Shown here: piece by piece, positions 44,957 through 56,242 of the stretch
Layout of the letters: each line of letters opens with the position of its first letter
How positions within the stretch are numbered: the first letter of the stretch is position 1
DNA from: Zizania palustris
Taxonomy: Eukaryota > Streptophyta > Magnoliopsida > Poales > Poaceae
Direction: 5' to 3'
DNA: 64,000 bases
Assembly (NCBI GenBank): GCA_019279435.1
Contig: JAAALK010000289.1
Location: forward strand, 7,012,342-7,076,341
Translations under genes and position numbers: made by a program
Notes under the pieces: generated by a model
Told to the model about the DNA's origin: nothing
The model's database searches: none
What the model saw: the letters and a program-made list of their open reading frames with translations, nothing else

Positions 44957-47697
44957 TCATGAGTAGGAGCAAATGGTCGACCACTAGGTCTAGCAAAAGT
45001 ACTAAACTAGTGTCGAGCCATCTGCTCATAAGTAGGAAAGCAGAAGGAATCGTATGAGTCGGGACCATCACGCAGATCAAAGCGCGGTCCTCTATTCTGC
45101 CTAAAATCACGGTCACAAGGTCCAACACCGTATCCATAACGATCTGGAACTATGCCAGAACGAAAACCACCCTCTGGAGCACGATCATAAAAATCATCTC
45201 CTCTACAACCACCTACAAGACATGGCCTGGCCTCTAGCCTCTCTCTACGTCGAGAGACTCTCTGTCTACTACCCTGCTGGTAGAACTGCTCCTGCCCACC
45301 TCGAGCTCTCTCTGCTCGCTCAACCCGCTTCCTCCTGAAGCAAAACTCCTCAAGATGCCCGTCTCTCTGACAAAACTCATAGTGATAAGTAGGCTTCTTG
45401 GAATGTTGTTGTGGCTTAAGGTTCTTAGGCTTGGTGGTGTTGGGTGAAGCATCTTTGATGTGCGAGGGTCCAGGTAAAGAATTAAGAGAAGTGTGAAGAG
45501 TTTTAGGCTTAGGAACCCATATCTGCTTCTTAGGTGGAGCTTTACGTTGTTCTTGGATCACTCCATCCTTGGGCTGACTATCCTTAAAGGACTCAGTGGA
45601 GTGAGTCTTGGGATATCTCTGTTCGGGAGTCATCGTACTCCACTCCACTGCACGACTAATGGCGCTCTCAAAATCAGCCTTTGTATATGTGTACCCTACC
45701 CCAAAACCATCCTGTCTCTTGAACTGCTAGATCATCATGCCGAGCTGTGGCTCTCTAGCACTAATCCAACTCAAGATTGAACGGAGGTAAAAGTTCTCGT
45801 TCTGAACATCAGCTAGCTCCTCTCTCAAAGAAGCTAACACCTCCACCTGAGACAAGCAGATCTCACACTCTTTATCAGCTTCGACAGACTTCTTAGCTTT
45901 TAGCTTGATCAACTCCATTCTAATGGACAGACAGTTCTCACAAACAGTGGATGGAACTGACAAGGTCTCAAGCTCTAGCTTAGTCTGCTCCAACTCACCT
46001 CTCACTCCATCTAACTCGCTCAACTGCTCATCACTCTTGGCTCTTAGCTCAGCTATACTAGCTAAATGAGATGGGCAGTCTACACAAGGTGCGACGACAG
46101 TGGCATGAGCATCTTTTCACTCTTGCTGAGTACTCTCAAGCTCAGTGGCCAATGCGTCTCTCTCATATACTCTCTCTGTGTACCTGGACTTAAGAGTCTT
46201 CAGGTCACACAACAACACCTCAAAGTTAGGGCACTCTCCACTATCACCCAAGCAAGGGGAAGAAGACAGACTCTCAATCTTGCCATTTGCTGTGGCAAGC
46301 TCACTCTCAAGCTCATCTATCCTCTTCTTAGCCCCTCTAAGCAGTTTCTCCCTATACTTCAACTCCTGAAGGTTCTGTTCTAATAAATTAACAACTTCTT
46401 GTTCATAGGATGATACCTTCTCATCGTCGTCATCGTCGGAGTCATCGGAGGAGTCCTTTTCTTTCTTCTCCCAAGGAGCCATTGAGCAGAAGCTCTCGGG
46501 AGGTCTTCGGCTGTCACGTGAGCGTCTCTTCGGCTTGTCCCTGAAGGCCATGAAACAGAGGCCCGTCGGATCATCCCTGTCCTTCCCCTTCCTGATCACA
46601 ATCTCTTCATCACTTGAGCTCGACGAAGAGGAGGAAGACGAGGATCTCTTGGAGTAGCTTTTCTCCATCTCGGCGAAGAAAGCCTTATCTCGTTTCTTGT
46701 TCTCACGCCTGTAGTCCTTCAAAGCTTTATGAAAGAATCTTGTCTTGGGATTGCTCTTTGTAGAGTTGTCGTACTTGTCGGAGTCGTAGGAGTTTCTGCC
46801 GGCTCCCTTTTTGTAATTCTTCTGCTTGGGGCAGTCGGCAATGAAATGACCTGTATCACCACACTCAAAGCATTTGGATTTTGTGCCGTGTCTCTTAATC
46901 ATTCGCTTATCATAGACACGCCGCACCCGATTGTTAAACAAGCACAGATCATCATGTCCTAGAGTATCAAGTTGTTCCTCGGAAATAGACATCAAGGAAA
47001 ACGCAGTACAACTCATGGCATTAGGATCAGTAGATGGTGTCGCAAGCGCCAGAGTCTTTGATCCAGAACCAGTGAGATTTGATCTCAATTGAATATCGAC
47101 CTCTGAGGCCTTGAGCTTACTAAAAAGCTCTGCGATGGTCAAGGTATCATATGATGTGCTCTCAGCAATAGAAGAGACCTTGATCTCCCAGATCTTAGGG
47201 TCCAAGGTATGGAGTACCTTAAGCGCCTGTTCATGATCCGAGACCAGCTGATCACCCTCGGCCTTGTTAACACGAAGCTTGTTAATGATCGATTGAAAAC
47301 GACCAAACAAAGCCTCAACAGTCTCACCCGGCTTCTGTGAGAAATTTTCATACTCACGCTGGTAGGTCTGATATAGCCTAGCCTTGACCTGAGCTGTCCC
47401 CTCATGGTGTGCCTGGAGGGTAGCCCAGATCTCTCTAGCAGTGGTGAGATGGCCAACACGCTCGAACTCACTAGGACCTAGACCAGAAAATAAAATGTTC
47501 ACCGCCTTACTATTATTTTGATGCTGGGTAATTACATTAGCAGCAGTATCCGCAGCAATAGTCATTATGGTGAAACTAGGATGAAAACAAATCTCCCATA
47601 TGTCTGAGCTCTAGCTCATAAGGTATGCTCGCATGCGAGTCTTCCAATAAGTGTAGCCAAAAGCTTCTAGGGATGGGATTTTACCAGGAGACGTCAT
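44950..47697 (-). pseudogene. gag: Copia-3 gag, nonsense-ridden but in one frame
   Basis: ATG at 47697-47695 gives MTSPGK as in Copia-1. TAG at 47611-47613, TGA at 46117-46119, TAG at 45727-45729 and TAG near 45004-45006 interrupt an otherwise collinear frame. At 45727 Copia-1 has CAG and near 45005 it has TGG. The knuckle CFECGDTGHFIADC is kept (46117-47565 piece), as is the Ser-rich region, coiled coil and second knuckle (YHYEFCQRDGHLEEFC, where the first Cys is Tyr). Confidence 0.9.
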
Positions 47698-47749
47698 GGT
47701 CACTACCTAGGTTTTAGAATCAGTTAAGATATTAGAAAAACCTAACCTC

Positions 47750-47768
47750 ACTCTGATACCATACCACT
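47750..47768 (-). other. Copia-3 primer-binding site with 5-bp duplication
   Basis: The minus strand reads TGGTATGGTATCAGAGT: a TGGTATCAGAG core at 47761-47751 is separated from the LTR end (47769) by seven bases instead of the two in Copia-1, through an extra TGGTA copy. The base after GAG is T instead of C. Confidence 0.85.
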
Positions 47769-49520
47769 TGTAGGACCGAAAGTAGCGACCAGAGGGGGGT
47801 GAATGGGCGCCTAAAAATTTCTCGCTAAACTGTGATCTAATCCCAACACCCAACACACTCCGATAAATCAAATAATAGTATCAAAGCAAATTACAGGAAC
47901 TAAAAATGTCTAGCCTAAAAATAATGGTGTCTTATTTAAAATGATATTCAAAAATAAACTAAACTGAATAAAATAACTGCAGTGAATAAAAACACCTAAA
48001 TGAATCACGAGATATTTATATTTCAGTCTAGAAATAAAATATTAATTAAATGAATAGAACATGTATCATTAAAAATTAAATCAGAATTAAACCGAAAATA
48101 TTGCAGGTAAAAACTAGAATAAAAATATAACTACGACTATTAAATTTTTCTTTCCTTTTTATATGAGCAGATTATACAGATAAAAAGGTAACACGAGATA
48201 ACTAATAAAATTTAACAGATTAAAATAAAACGAGATTTCGAAATAGATTTTCAGCTAATTAATTAATGGATGATTATCTCTAAAAATATTGATCTACTAA
48301 AAAATAGGAGATTAAAACTTTTACCTGCATGGGGCGCCGTGAAGATCCGCTCCTTCATTTCTCTGTACGCCGAAAATCTTTGCAAGGGATTCCGCACAAA
48401 AAAACTTCCGCCGAACGCCGTTCGGTGGCTAGGTCCCGTCGTGGGGCCCTCGCCGTTGAAAATTCTGCTACTGTTTCCTGGAGATTGCGCCACCCATGAA
48501 GTTTTGTCCGCCTGTGGTTCCGCACCGATGCAGCCTCTGATGGCCTGAGAAATAAATGTTGTTGCAAGGATTCCCTACTGCCACGCCCGTGGGACCCGCC
48601 GAAACCTAGCGCCAAGAAAAAAAGACTTCCCGCTCGCCTATAGCCGTGCGACGTGCGGCAAAGACTTCCGTGGGCCCTGCCCTAAACTCCCGCCGGTGAG
48701 CTAGCTTCTGCGCGTTGAAAGAAAAAAAAAAGAATTCTGGCCGATAGCCGTGGGGCCCGCTGAAGCGCTGCAAGGACTTTTCCTGTCGGGTTCTGCTGTG
48801 CACGCGTGTGACGCCTGCACACTACCGTCGCCAATTCGCACCCAGTTGGCGCTCGATCGCCTGGCCGTCGCGTCGCGAGGAGATTGAAATTGCTCGCACG
48901 AAGATGAAAACTGGCAACTATAAAATATGTGGACTGTAGATTAGTTTTGCGAAAAAATAGTCATCTATCCCCAAGGGGATAGGGGCCTATTTATAGGCGA
49001 ATTCTAATAGATGAAAAGACTAATTTAACCTCGGGTAAAATTAAACTGACTCTAAAATAAATTCCGAAAATTACTATAATATTCTTAGAAAAATCACCTG
49101 ACTTAAATAAAAATATTCTAAACTTAAAAACTAAATATTAATATCCTAAAAACGAATTAAACATAGATTGTAAGTTTTACGCCAAAACTGACAAAGCGTC
49201 CACCGTCTTGGCACCAGGTACCCGGATTGGGCCGACCTGACCCCACAACTTCCTCAACCCGGCAATCGCTCGCCGCCCGTGTACCTGAGTCAAACCCAGT
49301 CAACAGACCAGTGGATCATCTGCCGCTCCTAGCCATGTACCCGGATTGGGCCAGCCCGACTCCGCGGCTCCTCTACCCGGCTGTCGCTCACTGCTCGTGT
49401 ACCTGAGTCACATGCGCCTCAGACTCGGCAGGTCTTCATCTCTCCCTTCCTTTGACTTCCGTTGACAATCACTCATCACATCTGGAATATCAAGACCATA
49501 TTCTTCAACATGGTTTCTCA
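47769..49520 (-). repeat. Copia-3 5' LTR, 1752 bp
   Basis: Pairs with 38655-40407 along its full length. TATA (minus CTATAAATA) at 48988-48996, embedded in GCCTATTTATAGGC. The CCGAACGCCGTTCGG inverted repeat recurs near 48410-48424. Confidence 0.93.
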
Positions 49521-49525
49521 CTACC

Positions 49526-49916
49526 TAACATAGAGCTCCTCTAATATATACCCATTCATAAAAGCATTGTTGACATTCATTTGAAAAATCTTAAAACCTT
49601 TCGAAGAAGCGAATGCCAAAAGTATGCGAATAGATTCAAGACGGGCAACAGGGGTGAAAGTCTCCTCAAAATCAAAACCCTCCTTTTGGAAAAAAACCAT
49701 GGGAAACTAATCGAGGTTTGTTGCGCACGACAACCCCATCTTCACCTTGCTTGTTCTTAATTACCCACTTGGTGCCTATGGGGTTGTAACCTGGTGGTAG
49801 CTCAACTAGTGATCAAATTTGTTTGCGAACAAAATTTCCAAGCTCTTCTTGCATGGCAATTATCCAATTCACGTCAAATAAAGTGTGAGAAACATCTCTA
49901 GGATCAAAGCTGGCAT
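49526..49916 (-). pseudogene. pol: Copia-2 pol fragment, N-terminal RT side
   Basis: Resumes Copia-2 pol after the Copia-3 target duplication (49521-49525) and aligns with Copia-1 positions 1892-2275. It carries several stops. It ends near 49916, where a TGTGGCGCCCCG sequence starts. The upstream half of Copia-2 is not in the window. Confidence 0.8.
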
Positions 49917-50662
49917 TGTGGCGCCCCGATTTATCAAATCGGAACATTATTGAATTTCCAACGAAAAACAATAATACAAGAGGTTCATCATGCGACAACG
50001 TACATACGACAAGCATTCATGGTACGCAGACCATATTATTACATAAGAGTAAAATTAAAATAAACAATAAAAATGAACTGCATGACGAACGCCCTCTTCA
50101 GGATCTTTCTTCTTGACCGGGTCGCTACTCCAGACCATCCTCATAGTAGGCATCCTCTGAATGGTGTGTCCAACGGGTATGAGTACAAAAAGTACTCAAC
50201 AAGCCACCGCAAATGCAATAGTAATGCAAAGTAATTACAAAGGAAGGATAATGGCTTATTTTGCGGAAAAACATATTTGTAAAGCAGTTAATGTGATCCA
50301 GTTATTAATACATAAACGTAAACATGTATTTGCATCATCTTCTAACTCGAGGGGTACAGTTAGCCCAACCTCGCTCAACAGTCCTTACATGTCAAATCAA
50401 TCATGCACATTCATTATAAAGTAAACTAACTGTGGGATGTCACGCAACCCGCCCTTGACCATGGGTTCGGCTTTTCAAAAAGATTTATGACTCTGATCAG
50501 AGATGTACTACTGTACCCACAAGGCACGCACTCATCCCAAACACCAAAGTGTAACGAGATGACCCATACCACGGGAACTCGTGCCAAAACCTCAGCATGA
50601 AATGCTCCAAGCGATAACCACCCGCTCTAGGTTTCGCCGGCGCGCCGGGCCGCATCCCGGCT
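49917..50662. repeat. Gypsy (Del/Tekay-like) LTR fragment
   Basis: Starts TGTGGCGCCCCGATTTATC, the type of LTR start known for grass Del/Tekay elements. It includes a GTACTCAACAAGCCACCGC block and a GGGATGTCACGCAACCCGCC block that I recall from such LTRs. It ends at about 50662 against another LTR without reaching a CA terminus. Orientation and family are uncertain. Confidence 0.5.
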
Positions 50663-50917
50663 AACGTTCTTATCTGCTGTCTACATTTGAAAGTGTTTTC
50701 CAGAGTGAGTATTTCTGATAGGTGTGGTCTAGGAACTTGAAACAAAGATGTTTTTGAGTTTTTGACTCTGTTTGAGCTTAACATTCGTACTATTTATATT
50801 GAATCATGAATTTGTGTTTTTAGAGGTGCGTTGGGAGATTTGATTAGACCATCACATTCGAAAGAAAGTGTCGAGGTGCCTATTCACCCCCCCTCTAGTC
50901 GCCATTCCGATCACACA
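50663..50917 (+). repeat. Sirevirus-like LTR 3' end (type B)
   Basis: Aligns with the last about 250 bases of the solo LTR (24835-25087), sharing ATTAGACCATCACATTCG and GAGGTGCCTATTCACC, and ending CACA. Tat-3 coding sequence begins immediately after 50917, so this LTR inserted in Tat-3. Its 5' part has been lost. Confidence 0.75.
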
Positions 50918-52056
50918 CTTTCAAGATTACAATTAAGAGTCCGGAATTTTCATATTATCAATGGAATCTTATACAAGGTTGGGGTATGTTCTCCCTTACT
51001 CCGATGTATTTTCCAAGATGAAGGCCAAGATATACTCCGAGAAACTCACGAAGGCCTTTGCGGTAGCCATCTTGCCCCTCAAGCCTTGGCAGGGAAAACA
51101 CTTCGCTAGGGGTTTTATTGGCCTACACTAGTAGCTGATGCGGAAGCCTTGGTCTGCACTTGCCAAGGTTATCAATGAATGGGAAGACGAAGTCATCGTC
51201 CGCCAACACCTCTTCAAGTTATTGCTCCGGTGTGGCCCATGGCCAGATGGGGTATGGATCTCATTGGCCCCTTCCCAATGGCAAAAGGAAGTTTAAAATT
51301 TGCAGTGGTAGCAATTGAATATTTTTTATGTGGGTCGAAGCAGAACCCCTCACAGCTATCACTTCCAAGAATATACAAAAAATTTTCTGGCAAAATATTA
51401 TATGCAGGTTCAGAGTACCTCGATAGTTAACAATCGACAATGGGACTCAATTCAATGCCAAACCAATCAGAGAATTATGTAAAGATCTTGGCATAGAAAT
51501 GTATTTTGCAGCTGTCCATCATCCTCAATCTAACGGAGCTGTCGAGCGAGCTAATAGTAATATTTTATCGGGCTTGAATCGAAGGATAGTAGGATTGGCG
51601 AAAGGGTTATGGACCGAAGAGCTCCCGAAGATTTTATGGTCCATTCGAACCACTTAAGCAAGGTCCACAAGCTTTACACCTTTCAGATTACTATTCGGAG
51701 ATGAAGCCATGGCGCCGACGGAGCTTAAAGGAGGATCTCTTTGCACCATCGAACCTGAAAAATAAAATGAAAGACAAGCTTCACTAGACTTAACAGAAGA
51801 AACAAGGCTTCGAGCTATTGCAAACCTAAGAAAGTATCAACATCAGATGAAGACTTGGTATGATCCTAATATTAAGCTTAACGAACTTAAAACAGGTCAT
51901 TTAGTTTTACGAAGCATTATAGCACCCGGAAATTTAGGACATAAATGGGAAGGTCCATATATCGTCCTTCGTTTAGGACGCCCCCGGTCTTTTAAATTAG
52001 ATAATTTAGAAGGTGAGGAATTAAAACACGCATGGCGTGCGGAGCACCTTAAGTGA
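50918..52056 (+). pseudogene. Tat-3 integrase, broken
   Basis: An HHCC finger with H-x-H in THEGLCGSH; the last Cys of the CQGC motif is Tyr. Core: RWGMDLIGPFPMAKGS (first D), a DNGTQF-type block near 51436 (second D), HHPQSNGAVERANSNI (E). Frame changes near 51180 and 51430 and several stops. The C-terminal part is open from 51847 to the stop at 52056 (GNLGHKWEGPY). Distinct family from Tat-1/2. Confidence 0.82.
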
Positions 52057-52217
52057 TACTTCACATAGGGGCTCCTTGTAATTATTTGTAAACACTTTCT
52101 AAATGAATAAAGTTCATGGTTCGAGTAATGCCTACTTCTCAAAACATTTCCTACTTCTAGTGGACGCACTAGGAGAATGGAGCTGATTGCGAAAATAAGT
52201 GTTATTCATTCGAGCCA

Positions 52218-52560
52218 AATTTATGGACTTCGAACCACCAGTTCGAAGCTTCCGACAAGGTGGGAAAGTCACATAAAGTGGATTCCAAGCCACCGGCTTG
52301 AAAGCATCCATAAAAAGAGTCCAAAGAAACCAAATGATACGGATTCCAAGCAACCAGCTTGAAAGCATCCGTAAAAAGAGTCCAAGGAGACCACAATAAG
52401 CGGATTCCGAAACACCGGTTTGATAGCATCCGTAAAAACAGTCCAAAGAGACCAAATAATACGGACTTCAAGCAATTAGCTTGAAAACGTCCATAAAAAG
52501 AGTCCAAAGTGACCGTTATAATCGGATTCTAATACATCCGAAAAAGAGTCTGAAGTGACC
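52218..52560. repeat. 61-bp tandem array of hairpins in Tat-3
   Basis: Hairpins start at 52279, 52340, 52401, 52462 and 52523: four intervals of exactly 61 bp. A diverged unit precedes at 52225. A typical unit is CGGAT-tc-CAAGC-loop-GCTTG-5 nt-ATCCG followed by TAAAAAGAGTCCAAAG. Outer pairs differ between units yet stay paired: TGGAT/ATCCA, CGGAT/ATCCG, GGAC/GTCC. It lies just past the integrase stop. Confidence 0.88.
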
Positions 52561-52946
52561 GCATTCGAAAAAGAGTACTAAGTTACTAGTTTCCAGACTC
52601 CGAATCAATAGAGTCGAAGATATTTTCGAGGTCCCTACTGACCATTTTTGGACTTCCAATACTTAATCCCTCTTTAATATAATAAGGGGCTCTGAGCCTC
52701 CAAAATAAAAGCCATTGAAATTGTACTCCTAACTAATGTTATCATCGTTGTGCGTAACCACCTTCGATCGAATTTTGAAGGTGCTTATCACCAAAGATGG
52801 TCTGGGAAGTAATGAGACAATTTTGAAGCATTCTAGTTTATATTATTTAAATAGATTACATTACATTATAAAAAATTTGTGTCCAAGCCAAGGAGAAAGC
52901 GGAGACCCCTTCGATCCCCAGAGCTATTTTTAGAATTAGCCTGGCT
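52561..52946. other. Noncoding spacer in Tat-3
   Basis: AT-rich with no gene. A degraded further repeat half-unit (ATTCGAAAAAGAGT) lies at its start. Confidence 0.5.
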
Positions 52947-53115
52947 TCAAAGGCGACTTGTCCCGGAGCCTAGAGTCTTCAAAACTTTATGCTTAACTCT
53001 TTTCCATTCCTTTGAAGCCCGGAAATCTTTTTGTTCTTGCTGAAGCTCGGCCTAGGTCTGAAGTTGTTCAGGGCTTCTCTCCCAGCTTCGAAGTCGTTCC
53101 ATGATTTTTTTCCAC
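52947..53115 (-). pseudogene. Coiled-coil-like coding fragment
   Basis: Minus-strand frame with motifs KKIMERLRSWERSPEQLQ and EQKDFRASKEWKRVKHKVL, ending TGA at 52947-52949, with one internal stop. Charged, heptad-like. It could be the last exon of the antisense gene upstream or an unrelated remnant; another frame in the same stretch is also fairly open, so coding is not certain. Confidence 0.35.
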
Positions 53116-54309
53116 TTGCTCCTCGCCAGTATATTCTTCTTCGGACTATTTAATGTCCTCTAAAGATGAAGATGCTATACTAACTTATTTTTCCTCCTTT
53201 TTAATGTAAGTTAACACTTCTTTACATATATCGGGTATAACCTCTCCCGAACTTCCCCAAGGAATTGAAAATTGAGGACACCTATGAGGCTTTAAGGCTT
53301 CAAAGGTGGCCGATTGTAGGCGGAGTTCCTCGCTAAACTATAATACTTCGAGCTCATCCAAAAAATGTGAGAAGCCTAAAAACATTTCCAAACATGTCTT
53401 TTTTATTCAAAAGAGAACAAAAGATAAGTTTTTATAGTAGGTGGAGCCCTAAAGGAAACTAAACCATCAGGTTCGAAGGAGGTTTGTTGCTTGAAGGTTG
53501 TGCCCGCGCTTGTTTTTGTCGAAGACCTTCGTCGATCCATATTTTTATAGTTGATCGGCCTTTAGCTCTCTAGGATAGCTGAAAAGCCTCCCAAGCTGCG
53601 GCCACATCAGGCGAAGGGGTTAGAAGTCGGTCGTCGCCAAAGTTAGCGGGGCTGCCCCAGGCTTCGGCGAAACAGATAATCCAATGTCTTCATAATAGCG
53701 AAGTATTCCGAGAGCAGCTATTTGGCTACATATCTCTCCGTACCGAGTACCTACAACCTTCATAGTATTCGCCGCTGCTTGGATCATCTTCATCTTTCAC
53801 AGTAGGGAGTCATTACCAGTCGAAGAAGCGCAAGAAGTGTCGAAGTATTCCAGGACACCCCGAAGGGCGTCCATGATCTCTGAAGCCACTTTCTCACACT
53901 TTATCTTTTCTACAGACAAAGTATTGTTTGACTTAGTCAGCTCGTCCATCAAAGATGAAAGTCTAGCTGCCTCCATCATTAAAGAACTTTTTTGTCCAAG
54001 AAAATTCTTAGCCTCCTCCGTCAAATTTAGCAGCTCCTTCCTAAGCTTGACCAATTCAGCTCGTGTAGCCGCCTGCTCTTCCCGCAGTCTTTCCACCTAA
54101 GCCCGGAGCACAACCCGCTCAGCTTCAAGTTCATTTTTTGCAGCCTCCAAGCTAGTTCTAGCATTCCGCTCTACAACTACCATTTCTTCTATGTTCAAAG
54201 TCCGAGTCTCAGAGCTGACGAGGCTCCCTTGAAGAGCTATCACCTTCTCCTTGAGTCGGTTGCATTCTCATTCATGTGATATAGCTTCAGCCCAAGCTAC
54301 AACTACTTA

Positions 54310-54387
54310 CTGCAAAGGAAGAAGAACAATGTAAGTAAATTATGTACATATGTTTGAACTAAATTTATTTTTGCAGATGCTTTGTAC
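54310..54387 (-). other. Intron 2 of the antisense gene
   Basis: 78 bp, GT-AG: CCAG|GTACAAAG to CCTTTGCAG|TAAG. The codon right after the junction is TAA, probably a mutated CAA. Confidence 0.5.
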
Positions 54388-54802
54388 CTGGTAAGCTGCC
54401 CGTTCTAGAACCGCGTCTAGCTCCGACCCTTCAGCTTTTCTAAGAACGAAAACCAAGTCAGTCTCCCCAACCTCGCGACTAGCCCAAGCCAAAGGCTCTA
54501 GCAAAGTCCGAAGTCCTATTCTTTGCTCCAGGAAAGGAGCTAAGAGGGGGAGCCTTGATAAGGCATTCTGATCATCTTTATTGGGAGATGGATCAGAGCG
54601 TGGTGAAGTATCTTCGGAGGCCTCCCTGGAATAGGAGCAGGACAAGGCCAACCTTTACCTTTACCCTTTCAAGGGCCCATCGTCTTCTTCGAGGCTATTT
54701 CTGAAGCCGGAGCCACTTGTGCTACGGCTGGAGTTGACATCGGAGCTGCAGCAAGCTCCAGCACAACCTCTGTAATAGGAGCCACCTCCTTTGGAGCCAA
54801 TC

Positions 54803-54877
54803 CTATACAAAACAAAGGTAAATGATGTTATTTTAATTATATAGGTAAAAGATTAAGGAACTCAAACTGAAGATTAC
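54803..54877 (-). other. Intron 1 of the antisense gene
   Basis: 75 bp, GT-AG: GGAG|GTAATC to TGTATAG|GATTGG. Reading is open across both flanks in compatible phase. Confidence 0.55.
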
Positions 54878-55559
54878 CTCCGACATCTTGTTGCGGGATA
54901 AGTTTTGGACTGCTTGGGGGCTCAAACATTTGCCCGAAGTCTTCCTCGGATTCTGGCTTCGAACCGAAGGAGTAGTTGTAGAGATATCTTCGACTACTGC
55001 AACTATCACTTCATCCGGATCGACTCGACTTTCTTCAGCAGTGGGATCATTCACCTGACCAGGTGGGACATTCACAGTCTCCACCTATTCAGGGTCACCT
55101 TCTACGGTGGATGTTACTCTTATCTCATCTTTAGCGGAGACTTCAGATCCCATACGTGAGCCTTTGTCCCCTACTAGGAGAGCCTCAAACTCCTCCCCCA
55201 TTGCTATGTCCACCTCATCTTCATCTTCAGACAACTCCGAAGATGAAGCCGGAGATTTGGAAGGAGTAAGGGTTTTCGGCTTTCGAGCCACCTTTTTGAT
55301 AGGTGTCTTTGCTGGTACTGAAGTCCCTGCTTTGGCTTTCCTTTTCTTTAGAGCCTGTTCTAAGTTGGTCTAGTCTAGGAGAGTTGGAGTCTCAACTCCG
55401 AGCACACTCCACACCTGATTAAATCGCTCCCAGCTACCAACCAGCTTTACCCTCCGCTCTTTTTCAATGGGCGTAGGAGCCCCGAAGCTTTGTGAAGAGC
55501 CATTAAGATCTCAGCTCTCCTGGCACAACCTTCTGACGATGGGAAAACGGGTCCCCTTT

Positions 55560-56234
55560 AGAAATATATATAAGTATGTGGAGGGCCTTATCCACAAATC
55601 GTTAGATACAAGTTAATTTGATTTAAATGCAAAAAAATTAAATATCAGACATTGTGAATCCATTACTTCCAGAATTAGTACATTTACATAATAACCCTGT
55701 TAATTACATCTCTATAGAGAAAACCCCTGATTAAGAGTTCCGACTAAAAGAAAATTACAATGCATGTTGATATGAAGCTAAAAAATGAAAATAATATTCT
55801 ATCCTAGCTCCAGCGTCGTTGAAGAGGTGTCTTGATTTTTCTCCACATTGGTTTTTCGTTGAGCATATATAGAACATGAATGCTTCGTTATCTTTTCTAG
55901 CATGAATATCATTATCATGCCATGATTTATCTTCTTTAGTATGGGGCCATTAGGCCATTTTCTTATTTTGATATCCCAACTATAACTTAGCTCAACTACA
56001 TATTTTTTATTTTGATCATGCCTTGAATCTTGAGGATTAATTATTTATGATATTGTCGCATGAGTTACTTATGAATATGTATGCAATTCGCACTATTTAT
56101 ATATGTATGTGAGAAAAGCAAGTATTTATCATAACGTGCTTATGAGTCATTTGTAGGTATTTTTGACCTTATATTTATACCATATAGACTATATGAAAAT
56201 TTTAGTTGGCCCTTATACATTTGACATATGTTGA
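55560..56234. other. AT-rich noncoding spacer
   Basis: No reading frame of note and no repeat end recognised. It lies between the antisense gene and the second hairpin array and may be the leader or intron of that gene. Confidence 0.45.
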
Positions 56235-56242
56235 GAAATATT

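Larger units (their letters stand above)
38655..49520 (-). mobile_element. Copia-3: full-length Sirevirus with two LTRs, inserted in Copia-2 pol
   Basis: 10,866 bp, LTRs 38655-40407 (3') and 47769-49520 (5'). Flanked by CTACC at 38650-38654 and 49521-49525. Host pol sequence continues on either side. All parts are present, but gag carries four or more nonsense codons and pol carries stops, one frameshift and a 42-bp deletion, so it could move only with proteins from another copy. Confidence 0.95.
53470..55520 (-). pseudogene. Antisense multi-exon gene (aORF) of Tat-3, broken
   Basis: Minus-strand exon A (about 55520-54878): basic start PIEKERRVKLVGSWERFNQV, Lys-rich KKRKAKAG, acidic SSELSEDEDEVD. 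Intron 54877-54803 (GTAATC...TATAG). Exon B (54802-54388). Intron 54387-54310 (GTACAA...TTTGCAG). Exon C (54309-about 53470): long coiled coil (RLKEKVIALQGS, EAAKNELEAERVV, 54096-53797 open). Stops interrupt each exon. Tat elements of the Grande type carry antisense genes in this position; function is unknown. Coiled coil plus acidic and basic tracts suggest a nuclear or structural protein (inference). I could not find the N-terminal domain often reported for these genes. Confidence 0.6.

Noticed and set aside
32197..50917. The two type-B LTR pieces (32197-33320 and 50663-50917) as halves of one LTR split by everything between
   Set aside because: The left flank is not Tat-3 coding sequence and no shared 5-bp duplication is seen, so they are treated as separate fragments.
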